Source: Flavobacteriales bacterium UBA1959 (lineage in GTDB: Bacteria > Bacteroidota > Bacteroidia > Flavobacteriales_D > Sanyastnellaceae). From it: DNA of 10,666 bases. The notes under the pieces are model-generated. The model did no database searches. It was not told the DNA's origin and was given only the letters and a program-made list of their open reading frames with translations. The position numbers were made by a program, and so were the translations under genes. The first letter of the stretch is position 1; each line of letters begins with the position of its first letter. Positions 1-6,876 of this stretch are shown piece by piece. Where the stretch lies: assembly GCA_002336085.1 (NCBI GenBank), contig DDEH01000115.1, forward strand, positions 657 to 11,322, given 5' to 3'.

Positions 1-5
1 CACCT

Positions 6-87
6 ACCCGGGTGGCGAAATTGGTAGACGCGCAGTCCTCAGAAGGCTGTGCCTTCGGGCGTGCTGGTTCGAATCCAGTTCCGGGTA
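6..87 (+). tRNA. tRNA-Leu (anticodon CAG)
   Basis: The sequence folds into a complete class II cloverleaf. The acceptor stem pairs 6-12 (ACCCGGG) with 80-86 (TCCGGGT, closed by one G-T pair). The D arm is GCG/CGC around AAATTGGTAGA. The anticodon stem is 33-37/45-49 with loop CTCAGAA, so the anticodon at 40-42 is CAG, reading CUG. A long variable arm (50-62) has a GCC-TTCG-GGC hairpin, as expected for Leu. The T arm is 63-67/75-79 with loop TTCGAAT. The discriminator base 87 is A, the usual Leu identity base. The 3' CCA is not encoded (CAT follows), so it must be added enzymatically. The promoter lies left of the window. Confidence 0.97.
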
Positions 88-159
88 CATCCATTGATTA
101 AGTGAATCACCGCTCTCTGAGACAGTTGTCGAAAGATTGAAAAGATTCAAGGCTGTAAT

Positions 160-1332
160 TTGAGCCTCTACGCACGCGAAAAACCGAGTTACGAGAAATT
201 TGCACTTGAAGCGATAATCGCTCCGTATATTTCAAGCGTGGTAACGAACAATTCCATCAACGCTCAATCCATTGTAAAGGGTCTTGCTCAAGTGCAGCGC
301 CCGCTCTTGATTAGCGGACCCTGCAGTGCTGAGTCGGAAGAGCAAGTAGTTGAGACCGCAAAACAATTAGCCAAGCTTGGTGTGCATATCCTTCGCGCGG
401 GAATTTGGAAGCCCCGCACCCGCCCTAATGGATTTGAAGGAAAAGGAACGATCGCCTTGGATTGGATGGTCAAAGCCCGTGAAGAATCCGGTTTGCCCAT
501 TGCCACAGAAGTAGCGAATGCCCAGCATGTAGAAGCTTGCTTGAATGCTGGAATCGATGTGATTTGGATTGGTGCTCGAACCACCGTCAGCCCGTTTGCT
601 GTGCAAGAAATTGCAGATGCATTGAAGGGCACCGACGTTCCTGTCTTTGTCAAAAACCCAATGCACGCCGATTTGTCCTTGTGGCTTGGTGCAATTGAGC
701 GCGTACGATCCACGGTAAACGGTCCTGTGTGGGCAATTCATCGAGGGTTTAGCCAATATGGACAACAAGAATACCGCAACGCCCCAATGTGGGAAATAGC
801 CATTGGTCTCAAAATGGCTATGCCTGATGTCCCGATTATTTGCGATCCTAGTCACATTGCCGGCAATCGCTCTTTGCTCAAACCGGTAGCCCAAAAAGCA
901 ATGGACTTAGGAATGGATGGCTTAATGCTCGAGACCCACCCCAATCCAGATTCAGCATTGAGTGACGCCAAACAGCAACTGACTCCAAGTGCTTACGGGG
1001 AATTGATTGAGTCACTGACCATTCGAAATGCCTCCGCTCCGAAAATCTCATCTGCTGACCTTACGGCCCTGAGATTGCAAATGGACTCAATTGATGAGCA
1101 GTTCATTGATCTCCTCCATGCGCGCATGGACCTTGCTCGTCAAATTGGTCGGCACAAATGGGAGAAAGGAATGACCATTCTGCAAATGGAGCGCTGGAAG
1201 GAAGTATTCGACACACGCGAGGGTTGGGCATTGAAAGCAGGATTGAGCCCTGAATTCATCTTGAACTTCTTGGAACAGGTGCACAAAGAGAGCATTCGTG
1301 TCCAAAACGAAGAAATGAGCTCTAAAAAATAG
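160..1332 (+). CDS. Bifunctional DAHP synthase (type I beta)/chorismate mutase (AroQ type)
   Basis: This cytosolic enzyme condenses phosphoenolpyruvate and erythrose-4-phosphate to DAHP, the first shikimate step, and also converts chorismate to prephenate. Residues from about 47 to 285 are the aldolase barrel: GPCSAES (53-59), KPRTRP (84-89), KNP (165-167), HRGF (194-197) and CDPSH (228-232). The expected metal ligands are C55, H232, E258 and D269. Residues from about 301 to 385 are an AroQ mutase helix bundle in which R305, R322, K333, R345, S378 and Q382 align with E. coli R11, R28, K39, R51, S84 and Q88. The same fusion is known in Porphyromonas gingivalis, where the mutase domain helps feedback control by prephenate. 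The start is uncertain. No ATG precedes the conserved core; TTG at 160 gives 390 residues, while GTG at 238 would give 364 and about 20 residues before the conserved core, closer to the family. Neither has a Shine-Dalgarno sequence. Confidence 0.95.
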   Translation: MSLYAREKPSYEKFALEAIIAPYISSVVTNNSINAQSIVKGLAQVQRPLLISGPCSAESEEQVVETAKQLAKLGVHILRAGIWKPRTRPNGFEGKGTIALDWMVKAREESGLPIATEVANAQHVEACLNAGIDVIWIGARTTVSPFAVQEIADALKGTDVPVFVKNPMHADLSLWLGAIERVRSTVNGPVWAIHRGFSQYGQQEYRNAPMWEIAIGLKMAMPDVPIICDPSHIAGNRSLLKPVAQKAMDLGMDGLMLETHPNPDSALSDAKQQLTPSAYGELIESLTIRNASAPKISSADLTALRLQMDSIDEQFIDLLHARMDLARQIGRHKWEKGMTILQMERWKEVFDTREGWALKAGLSPEFILNFLEQVHKESIRVQNEEMSSKK

Positions 1333-1372
1333 AGCGACTAAAGTACTGTTTATCAGTTACTTAAAATTTAAT

Positions 1373-1407
1373 TTTGTTTTTTTATTGGAAATTCGAAACT
1401 AAAATCG
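1373..1407 (+). promoter_or_regulatory. Weak candidate Bacteroidota promoter downstream of the DAHP synthase gene
   Basis: A TTTG (1373-1376) lies 23 nt before TAAAATCG (1400-1407), an imperfect match to the -7 consensus TAnnTTTG with two mismatches in the TTTG part. It sits in an AT-rich stretch and would transcribe the roughly 110 nt leading into the terminator at 1486-1522. The match could easily be chance in such AT-rich sequence; it is listed because two hairpins follow it. Confidence 0.2.
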
Positions 1408-1485
1408 AACACCCCACGTAAAGGGAGATGGTTTTGGTTTTGCCACGCTCGATATGAGCGTTTATGAATCAGGCGATTTGGTGAG

Positions 1486-1522
1486 AAGGGGTTCCTCAAC
1501 GGAGGGACCCCTTTGATTTTTT
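1486..1522 (+). terminator. Rho-independent terminator after the DAHP synthase gene
   Basis: A 10-bp stem, AAGGGGTTCC (1486-1495) with GGGACCCCTT (1504-1513), closes over the loop TCAACGGA. The pairing is complete except for one T-G pair. It is followed by a T-rich tail to 1522 (TTTGATTTTTT). The T tract is on the + strand, so the element terminates rightward transcription. The leftward DUF983 gene, whose stop lies at 1551, has no matching T tract on its own side. Confidence 0.85.
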
Positions 1523-1550
1523 ACACACTTTTTTAATCCCGATTTTCGAA

Positions 1551-1952
1551 TCACTTCGGCTTGCTCCTTGTCATAAGATGCAGCCAGATGGAGCGACTGA
1601 GACGAGCAATCAGTGGCAACAAAACAATGAGGACCGATATACCCGTGGTCAAAAACAAATCAACGTTTTTAAAAAAGGAGAAGCTCAGCAACCCCCACCA
1701 ATCGAAACAAGTCAAGGCAACCAATACCGCAACCCACAGGGCAACAGTAAGAGCGTATGACACATAGGCTGCTCCAAAGTAAAAGCCAGGTTCTCGCAAA
1801 AAATCCTCACCACACACTGGACACTCGGCTGGCATATCCGTGATTTGCTTCAAACGGTATGCCTTTGGTGAAGTGAAAATTTTGCCCTCTTTGCAAGTGG
1901 GGCACTGTGCATGAAGCATAGCGCGAAACCGCGTTTGTCTTCGTTTGGGCAT
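1551..1952 (-). CDS. DUF983 family small membrane protein with zinc-ribbon-like N-terminus
   Basis: This protein of about 133 residues has a cytosolic Cys-rich head and two membrane segments. The head carries CPTCKEG (near residues 18-24) and CPVCGEDF (near 45-52), four cysteines spaced like a zinc ribbon. The conserved FYFGAAYVSYAL follows and leads into a hydrophobic helix at about 62-84, then a second one at about 100-118. This layout matches DUF983, a family common in Bacteroidota and Alphaproteobacteria with no established biochemical role. The ATG at 1952 shares its A with the TGA of the upstream ABC exporter gene (TGATG), so translational coupling is likely. A GTG directly before it (1955) would add one residue. 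It is the last gene of the purB-ABC-DUF983 unit, and I see no terminator on its side. Confidence 0.88.
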   Translation of the reverse strand: MPKRRQTRFRAMLHAQCPTCKEGKIFTSPKAYRLKQITDMPAECPVCGEDFLREPGFYFGAAYVSYALTVALWVAVLVALTCFDWWGLLSFSFFKNVDLFLTTGISVLIVLLPLIARLSRSIWLHLMTRSKPK

Positions 1953-3769
1953 CACTTCAAATCTTGCATAGACACCAAGCGGTTGTAAATGCCATTCATT
2001 TCCATCAACTCCTCATGATTGCCCTCTTCCACAATGGCCCCCTGATCCAACACCACAATACGATCTGCATGTCGGATGGTGCTTAAACGGTGTGCCACGA
2101 CCAGCGTGGTGCGGCCTTTCATGAGCCGATTGATTGCTTGCTGAACCGCATGCTCAGACTCCGTGTCCAATGCTGAGGTTGCTTCATCCAAAAGCAAAAC
2201 AGGTGGATCTTTGTGCAATGCGCGGGCAATGCTGAGCCTCTGGCGTTGTCCGCCACTCAGTTTATTGCCGCCATCCCCCACAGAAGAGGACCAACCGTCC
2301 TGCATTTTCTCGATGAACTCAAGCGCATTTGCGGCCTCTGCTACTTGCTTCAACTCCTCGATAGATGGCGATGAAACCTCCGAATCTCCTAAAGTAATAT
2401 TCTCTGCGACAGAAGCATTAAATAAGCGAGCTTCCTGAGTCACCATGCCCATTTGCGATCGAAAACTAACCAACTCAAATGACTCAATCGGTATGCCATC
2501 CCACGTGATTTGACCTTGATTAACATCATAAAAACGAGCCAATAGATGAACAAGAGTTGTCTTCCCTGATCCACTAGGGCCTACAAGCGCGACCGTCTCT
2601 CCTTTTTTAATCGTCAGATCAATGCCGCGCAATACCTCTTGGTCACCGTAAGAAAAATGCACGCCCTCAAATCGGATTGCTTGATTCAATGCATGCGATA
2701 GATTCATACCCGCATCCGTCATTTCATCTGCCGACAAAATTTCTTCAAGGCGTTCTAAGGACGCTGAACCTTTTTGAATTCGAAACCATCCGTCACTGAT
2801 GGAGCGGGCCGGCGGAATGATCTGCGAAAATACCACGAGGTAACCAATGAACCAGTCTCCTGTCAGCCCGCTATCGCCCTGCAAAACAAGCCGTCCACCA
2901 AACCACAAAAGCGTAGCCATCACACCCAAAGAAACAGTTTCGGACACAGGAGAAGACAGGTATTCTCGTTTGTAAAGCCGGCGCATCAATTCAAAGAATC
3001 GATCATTCGACTGCATAAACTTTCGCTCAAATTTCACTTCCGCATGGAAAGCCTTAATCACCATCATGCCACCCAAGGTTTCTTCCATGATGGAAATTAA
3101 TCCTCCCAGTTCTTCTTTGCCCCGCTTAGCAGCATGCTTCAAGCTCTTTGCTATCCGACTGATAATAAAACCACTGACAGGCAAAAAAAGCATCGAAAAC
3201 AAAGTGAGTTCCCAACTGAGATAAAATAAAGTGCCCAAGGAGACGAAGATTGAAATGGGCGACTTAAACAAAATTTCAATGGTGCCAATAACACTGAATT
3301 CTACCTCCATTAAGTCATTGGTCATCCGGCTAATCACATCTCCTTTCCTTGATTTGGTAAACCAACTCATCGGAAGTCGCAGCACTTTCGAGTACAAACT
3401 GTTGCGCAAGTCACGGCTAACGCCGGTTCGAATCGTAGCCAAACTGTAAAGGGCCAAATAGCCAACAGCATTTTTCAAGATTGTGATGCAGACAATGCCA
3501 ACACAGATGTAGGACAACGCTCGCGTTGGTCCCATATCAAGCACAAACGCATCAAAATAAGCGCTCCACTGCTCCACCTTGCTGCTCGCGTCCAAGTCAA
3601 TTGGTGATGGCACAGCATCCTTGGATTGAAACAAAATTCGCAGAAACGGCACAACGCTCAAAAACGTAAACAATGATAAAAATGCATTGAGCACATTGCA
3701 CACCACATTGACCGCAAGGTTTAAGCGGTAATTAGTCAAATGCCGAAACAAATCAATGAAGCGATTCAA
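1952..3769 (-). CDS. MsbA-type ABC exporter (fused membrane and ATPase domains)
   Basis: This 605-residue half-transporter should act as a homodimer in the inner membrane. The N-terminal part (about 15-325) is a type I exporter membrane domain with hydrophobic segments near 17-47, 81-106, 160-205 and 278-320. The C-terminal ATPase has Walker A GPSGSGKTT (397-405), Q-loop Q445, signature LSGGQRQR (504-511), Walker B VLLLDE (524-529), D-loop SALD (532-535) and switch histidine H560, so it should be catalytically intact. MsbA-like proteins of this length usually flip lipid A-core or other lipids, but related exporters carry peptides or drugs, so the substrate is not proven. The start is TTG at 3769, 4 nt after the purB stop. 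No ATG is available near it, and the N-terminal sequence (FRHLTNYRLNLAV) looks family-like from this point. Reading coupled to purB is likely. Confidence 0.93.
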   Translation of the reverse strand: MNRFIDLFRHLTNYRLNLAVNVVCNVLNAFLSLFTFLSVVPFLRILFQSKDAVPSPIDLDASSKVEQWSAYFDAFVLDMGPTRALSYICVGIVCITILKNAVGYLALYSLATIRTGVSRDLRNSLYSKVLRLPMSWFTKSRKGDVISRMTNDLMEVEFSVIGTIEILFKSPISIFVSLGTLFYLSWELTLFSMLFLPVSGFIISRIAKSLKHAAKRGKEELGGLISIMEETLGGMMVIKAFHAEVKFERKFMQSNDRFFELMRRLYKREYLSSPVSETVSLGVMATLLWFGGRLVLQGDSGLTGDWFIGYLVVFSQIIPPARSISDGWFRIQKGSASLERLEEILSADEMTDAGMNLSHALNQAIRFEGVHFSYGDQEVLRGIDLTIKKGETVALVGPSGSGKTTLVHLLARFYDVNQGQITWDGIPIESFELVSFRSQMGMVTQEARLFNASVAENITLGDSEVSSPSIEELKQVAEAANALEFIEKMQDGWSSSVGDGGNKLSGGQRQRLSIARALHKDPPVLLLDEATSALDTESEHAVQQAINRLMKGRTTLVVAHRLSTIRHADRIVVLDQGAIVEEGNHEELMEMNGIYNRLVSMQDLK

Positions 3770-3773
3770 CCCA

Positions 3774-5147
3774 TCAATCTTTTAAAGTATCCACCAACGC
3801 AGATGCTGCTCCCGTATAACCCCACGGAGTGAGGCTCTTCAATTCGATTTTGATCGATTCAGATACGCTGAGGCCGTCGATGAACTGAGCGATGGACTCG
3901 GCATCAATCACTTGATTCTGGCGAGTAAGGTCCTTCAAAGCTTCGTAAGGTTTTGGGAATCCTTCCCGACGCAGTATCGTCTGGATGCCCTCGGCAACGA
4001 TGGCCCAATTCGATTCAAGATCAGCTCTTAATTTCGGCTCGTTCAGCAAAAGCTTGCCCAATCCCTTCTGCAAAGATCCAAGGGCAATCAAATTATGGGC
4101 CAAGGGAACACCAATATTGCGCAGCACTGTAGAATCCGTCAAATCACGCTGCAAGCGACTAATCGGCAGTTTCTCAGCAAAATGGCTCAGCAGCGCGTTG
4201 GCAACACCAAAATTACCCTCCGCATTCTCAAAGTCAATGGGATTTACTTTGTGCGGCATGGCACTGCTTCCAACCTCACCAGCTTTAATCCTCTGCTTGA
4301 AGTAATCCATGCTAATGTAAGTCCAAGCATCGCGGCTCAAATCAATGAGTATCGAATGGATTCGTCGCAGGCAGTCGCACCAAGCTGCAAGGTGATCGTA
4401 ATGCTCAATTTGTGTTGTGATTTGGCTGCGCTTTAACCCAAGTCTTTCTTCAACAAAAGCATTCCCAAATGCTATCCAATCCAACTCAGGATACGCTGCA
4501 ATGTGCGCATTAAATTGGCCTGTTGCCCCTCCAAATTTGGCGGCATACTTGATGCGTTCAAGCTCGATTATCTGAGCGTCTATGCGGTCTACATAAACTG
4601 CCCACTCCTTGCCAAGGGTGACGGGAGAAGCCGGCTGACCATGTGTACGAGCAAGCAAAGGAATTTCCTTCCATTCGCGGGCTTGTCCCACCAAGACTTG
4701 GCGCAAAGATCGAAATGCTGGCAAGATCATTTCTTCTGTAGCCTCTTTTATTGACAGAGGAATTGCGGTGTTATTCACATCCTGAGAAGTCAATCCAAAG
4801 TGGATGAATTCTGCAACTTCTGCCAAACCCAACGTTTCCATCTTTTCCTTGATGAAATATTCTACAGCCTTAACATCGTGGTTGGTGGTCCGCTCAAACG
4901 CCTTGATTCGCTGGGCATCTTCCTCTGTAAATTCCTCATAAATACGGCGCAGTGGAGCGATGCTGTCAGGGCTAAATTTCGACAACTGAGGCAACGGAAT
5001 TTCAGTCAGCTGAAGGAAATACTCAACCTCCACACGAACGCGATAACGCATGAGGCCCCACTCCGAAAAAAAAGGAGCGAGATGGGCGGTTCGACTTCGG
5101 TAGCGTCCATCGACGGGGGACAGTGCGGTAAGCGAGTTCAACTGCAT
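3774..5147 (-). CDS. purB: Adenylosuccinate lyase
   Basis: This enzyme of the fumarase/aspartase superfamily acts twice in purine synthesis: it splits SAICAR to AICAR, and adenylosuccinate to AMP, each time releasing fumarate. The 457-residue length is normal. It opens with LTALSPVDGRYRS, typical of the E. coli-like PurB subgroup. Other landmarks are TSQDVNN (120-126), ARTHGQPASPVTLG (166-179; H169 is the likely general acid) and the fumarate-lyase signature GSSAMPHKVNP (293-303; S295 is the likely catalytic base). The ATG at 5147 is the natural start and follows an exact -7 box by 17 nt. It is the first gene of a leftward unit with the ABC exporter and DUF983 protein, with only 4 nt to the next start. 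The metabolic link to an exporter is not obvious; shared transcription need not mean shared function. Confidence 0.97.
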   Translation of the reverse strand: MQLNSLTALSPVDGRYRSRTAHLAPFFSEWGLMRYRVRVEVEYFLQLTEIPLPQLSKFSPDSIAPLRRIYEEFTEEDAQRIKAFERTTNHDVKAVEYFIKEKMETLGLAEVAEFIHFGLTSQDVNNTAIPLSIKEATEEMILPAFRSLRQVLVGQAREWKEIPLLARTHGQPASPVTLGKEWAVYVDRIDAQIIELERIKYAAKFGGATGQFNAHIAAYPELDWIAFGNAFVEERLGLKRSQITTQIEHYDHLAAWCDCLRRIHSILIDLSRDAWTYISMDYFKQRIKAGEVGSSAMPHKVNPIDFENAEGNFGVANALLSHFAEKLPISRLQRDLTDSTVLRNIGVPLAHNLIALGSLQKGLGKLLLNEPKLRADLESNWAIVAEGIQTILRREGFPKPYEALKDLTRQNQVIDAESIAQFIDGLSVSESIKIELKSLTPWGYTGAASALVDTLKD

Positions 5148-5164
5148 GAGCTAGGGTTCTACCG

Positions 5165-5172
5165 CAAAAATA
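5165..5172 (-). promoter_or_regulatory. Bacteroidota -7 element for purB
   Basis: Read leftward, the sequence is TATTTTTG, an exact match to the Bacteroidota sigma-A -7 consensus TAnnTTTG. It ends 17 nt before the purB ATG (5147). Transcription should therefore start within about 5-10 nt of the box, giving a leader of roughly 10 nt. I find no TTTG at the usual -33 distance, so only half of the consensus is present. Confidence 0.6.
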
Positions 5173-5268
5173 CACTTCAAAGGCGCGCATGCGGACGCAA
5201 CTTCTCAACGATTACGATACAACATCACAGCAAGTCGTACGGCATGACTTTTTCTCGAAATTCGCACC

Positions 5269-5991
5269 ATGGAAGGAACGTTTAAAATCGAAGGCATGAC
5301 ATGCGGTGGATGTGTAAGTCGGGTGAAAGATGCCCTAGATGCAATTCCCGGAATGACTAGCGTTGAAGTGAACCTATCTGCAGGAACAGTACAGGTCCAA
5401 TCCAATCGTGCGATCAAAATGGACGACGTACAGCGTGCATTGGCTCCCCTCTCGCACTATTCCGTTGTTGGCAATGAGTCCAAGGCTGAAGGAAGTGCGA
5501 ATCCTCAGACCGCGCTCACGCGATTGCAATTATTTTGGCCACTTATCCTGATAGGTCTTTTCTTGTTTGGTGTCTCAACCTGCACCGCTTGGGATTCTAC
5601 CGAACCAGTGAAAGTAGGAATGGAGGTTTTTATGGGCGGTTTTTTTTTGGTCTTCTCATTTTTCAAATTTCTAGACTTGCGAGGATTCGTTCGGAGTTAC
5701 ACCATGTACGACCTGCTTGCCAAGCGTTCAATTGCATATGCTTGGATTTATCCCTTTTTAGAACTCGCTCTTGGCTTCGGTTGGGCCTTTGTGGGCGGAA
5801 CATTCGAGATTGCCCTTTTCACTAGCGTGCTTATGGGATTTAGTGCTGTTGGCGTCATTCTCGCCGTGAGCAAAAAACAATCCATTCCTTGTGCCTGCTT
5901 GGGCACTGTGTTTCAATTGCCAATGACCCGTGTTACCATCATTGAAGATCTCTTAATGATGATAATGGCGATGGCCTTTTTAATCCCGTAA
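5269..5991 (+). CDS. HMA domain fused to MauE/DoxX-like membrane protein
   Basis: The first 67 or so residues are a heavy-metal-associated domain with the metal-binding loop GMTCGGC (9-15; C12 and C15), the ferredoxin-like fold used by copper and mercury carriers. A linker (about 68-86) leads to a membrane domain with about five hydrophobic segments (near 88-107, 117-135, 153-174, 178-199 and 222-239). It resembles the MauE/DoxX redox-associated family and carries a conserved-looking CACLG (208-212) followed by LPMTRVTIIEDLLM; C104 is another cysteine at the membrane edge. Inference: the soluble domain binds a soft metal and passes it to, or senses it for, a membrane thiol site. It could equally be a mercury- or copper-handling protein of unknown direction. 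It is divergent from purB (121 bp apart) and 15 nt ahead of the hydrolase gene, so those two are probably cotranscribed. A run of nine T lies inside the gene (5640-5648). No clear -7 box was found for it. Confidence 0.85.
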   Translation: MEGTFKIEGMTCGGCVSRVKDALDAIPGMTSVEVNLSAGTVQVQSNRAIKMDDVQRALAPLSHYSVVGNESKAEGSANPQTALTRLQLFWPLILIGLFLFGVSTCTAWDSTEPVKVGMEVFMGGFFLVFSFFKFLDLRGFVRSYTMYDLLAKRSIAYAWIYPFLELALGFGWAFVGGTFEIALFTSVLMGFSAVGVILAVSKKQSIPCACLGTVFQLPMTRVTIIEDLLMMIMAMAFLIP

Positions 5992-6006
5992 TCCTTCACT
6001 GATCTC

Positions 6007-6876
6007 ATGAACATTCATACAATTCATACCGGAAACTTTAAACTTGATGGAGGCGCGATGTTCGGAGTTGTTCCGAAGGCACTCTGGCACAAACATGTTC
6101 CTGCTGACGAAAACAATTTGTGCACTTGGGCCATGCGCTCAATGCTAATAGAACATGAAGACCAATTGCTTTTGATAGACACAGGTATTGGAACCAAACA
6201 ATCCGACAAATTCTTCAGCCATTATCACCTTCACGGCAACAATTCGCTTGACGGGGAACTAAGAATAAGAGGCTTCTCCCGCAACGACATAACAGACGTG
6301 CTTCTTACGCACCTTCACTTTGATCACGTTGGCGGAGCTGTAGAACGCAACAGTGAAGGAAATTACAGGCCAGCCTTCCCAAATGCCAAATACTGGACAT
6401 GTGAGCCCCACTGGAACTGGGCAATGAATCCCAATCCACGCGAAAAAGCCTCATTTTTAAGCGAAAATCTGATGCCACTGCAAGAGAGCGGTCAGCTTAA
6501 TTTTATCGACCGTAGCGGACGATGGAACAGAAACCCTTTGCCCTCAACATTCCCTGGATTGGAAATCTTCTTTGCGGATGGGCATACAGAGAGTCAAATG
6601 ATTCCTATCGTGCCTTGTCAAGGAACAAAAGTGGCATTCATGGCCGACTTGACCCCTGCTGCAGCGCATCTTCCCACGGCATGGGTCATTGGTTACGACA
6701 CTCGACCGTTGCTCACCATGGATGAAAAGCAACTGCTTCTAAAGCAGGCCGTGGACGAAGATTGGATTCTCTTCTTCGAGCATGATGCGGCAAATGGATG
6801 TTGTCGATTGCAACAAACAGAAAAGGGCATTCGAGCACGCGAACTTTCTCCAACGCTCGAAGAATTGATTGGCTAA
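6007..6876 (+). CDS. Metallo-beta-lactamase-fold hydrolase (lactonase-like)
   Basis: This 289-residue soluble protein belongs to the metallo-beta-lactamase superfamily. The full two-metal site is present: HLHFDH (102-107), H193 in DGHTE, bridging D214 in FMADLTP, and H259 in FFEHD. LLLIDTG (54-60) is the usual strand before the first metal loop. There is no signal peptide, so it should be cytosolic. The layout resembles the AHL-lactonase/COG0491 branch, which includes quorum-quenching lactonases, but the residue three after the bridging Asp is Pro217 rather than the Tyr known from AiiA, so I would not assign AHL as substrate. It lies 15 nt after the HMA-MauE gene and is probably in its operon. 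Its stop codon overlaps the end of the convergent pyrD by 4 nt, leaving no room for an intergenic terminator. Confidence 0.9.
   Translation: MNIHTIHTGNFKLDGGAMFGVVPKALWHKHVPADENNLCTWAMRSMLIEHEDQLLLIDTGIGTKQSDKFFSHYHLHGNNSLDGELRIRGFSRNDITDVLLTHLHFDHVGGAVERNSEGNYRPAFPNAKYWTCEPHWNWAMNPNPREKASFLSENLMPLQESGQLNFIDRSGRWNRNPLPSTFPGLEIFFADGHTESQMIPIVPCQGTKVAFMADLTPAAAHLPTAWVIGYDTRPLLTMDEKQLLLKQAVDEDWILFFEHDAANGCCRLQQTEKGIRARELSPTLEELIG

Noticed and set aside
367..894. Open frame of 175 codons antisense to the DAHP synthase
   Set aside because: The opposite strand carries all catalytic motifs of the real enzyme; the antisense translation shows no family features and no promoter box.
5148..5268. Search for a -7 box for the HMA-MauE gene in the 121-bp divergent region
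   Set aside because: The closest candidate (TGACTTTT near 5245) misses consensus bases; I do not call it a promoter.
4800..5285. Plus-strand open frame of 161 codons antisense to purB reaching into the purB upstream region
   Set aside because: It lies almost wholly opposite purB, lacks motifs, and overlaps the HMA-MauE start in a different frame.
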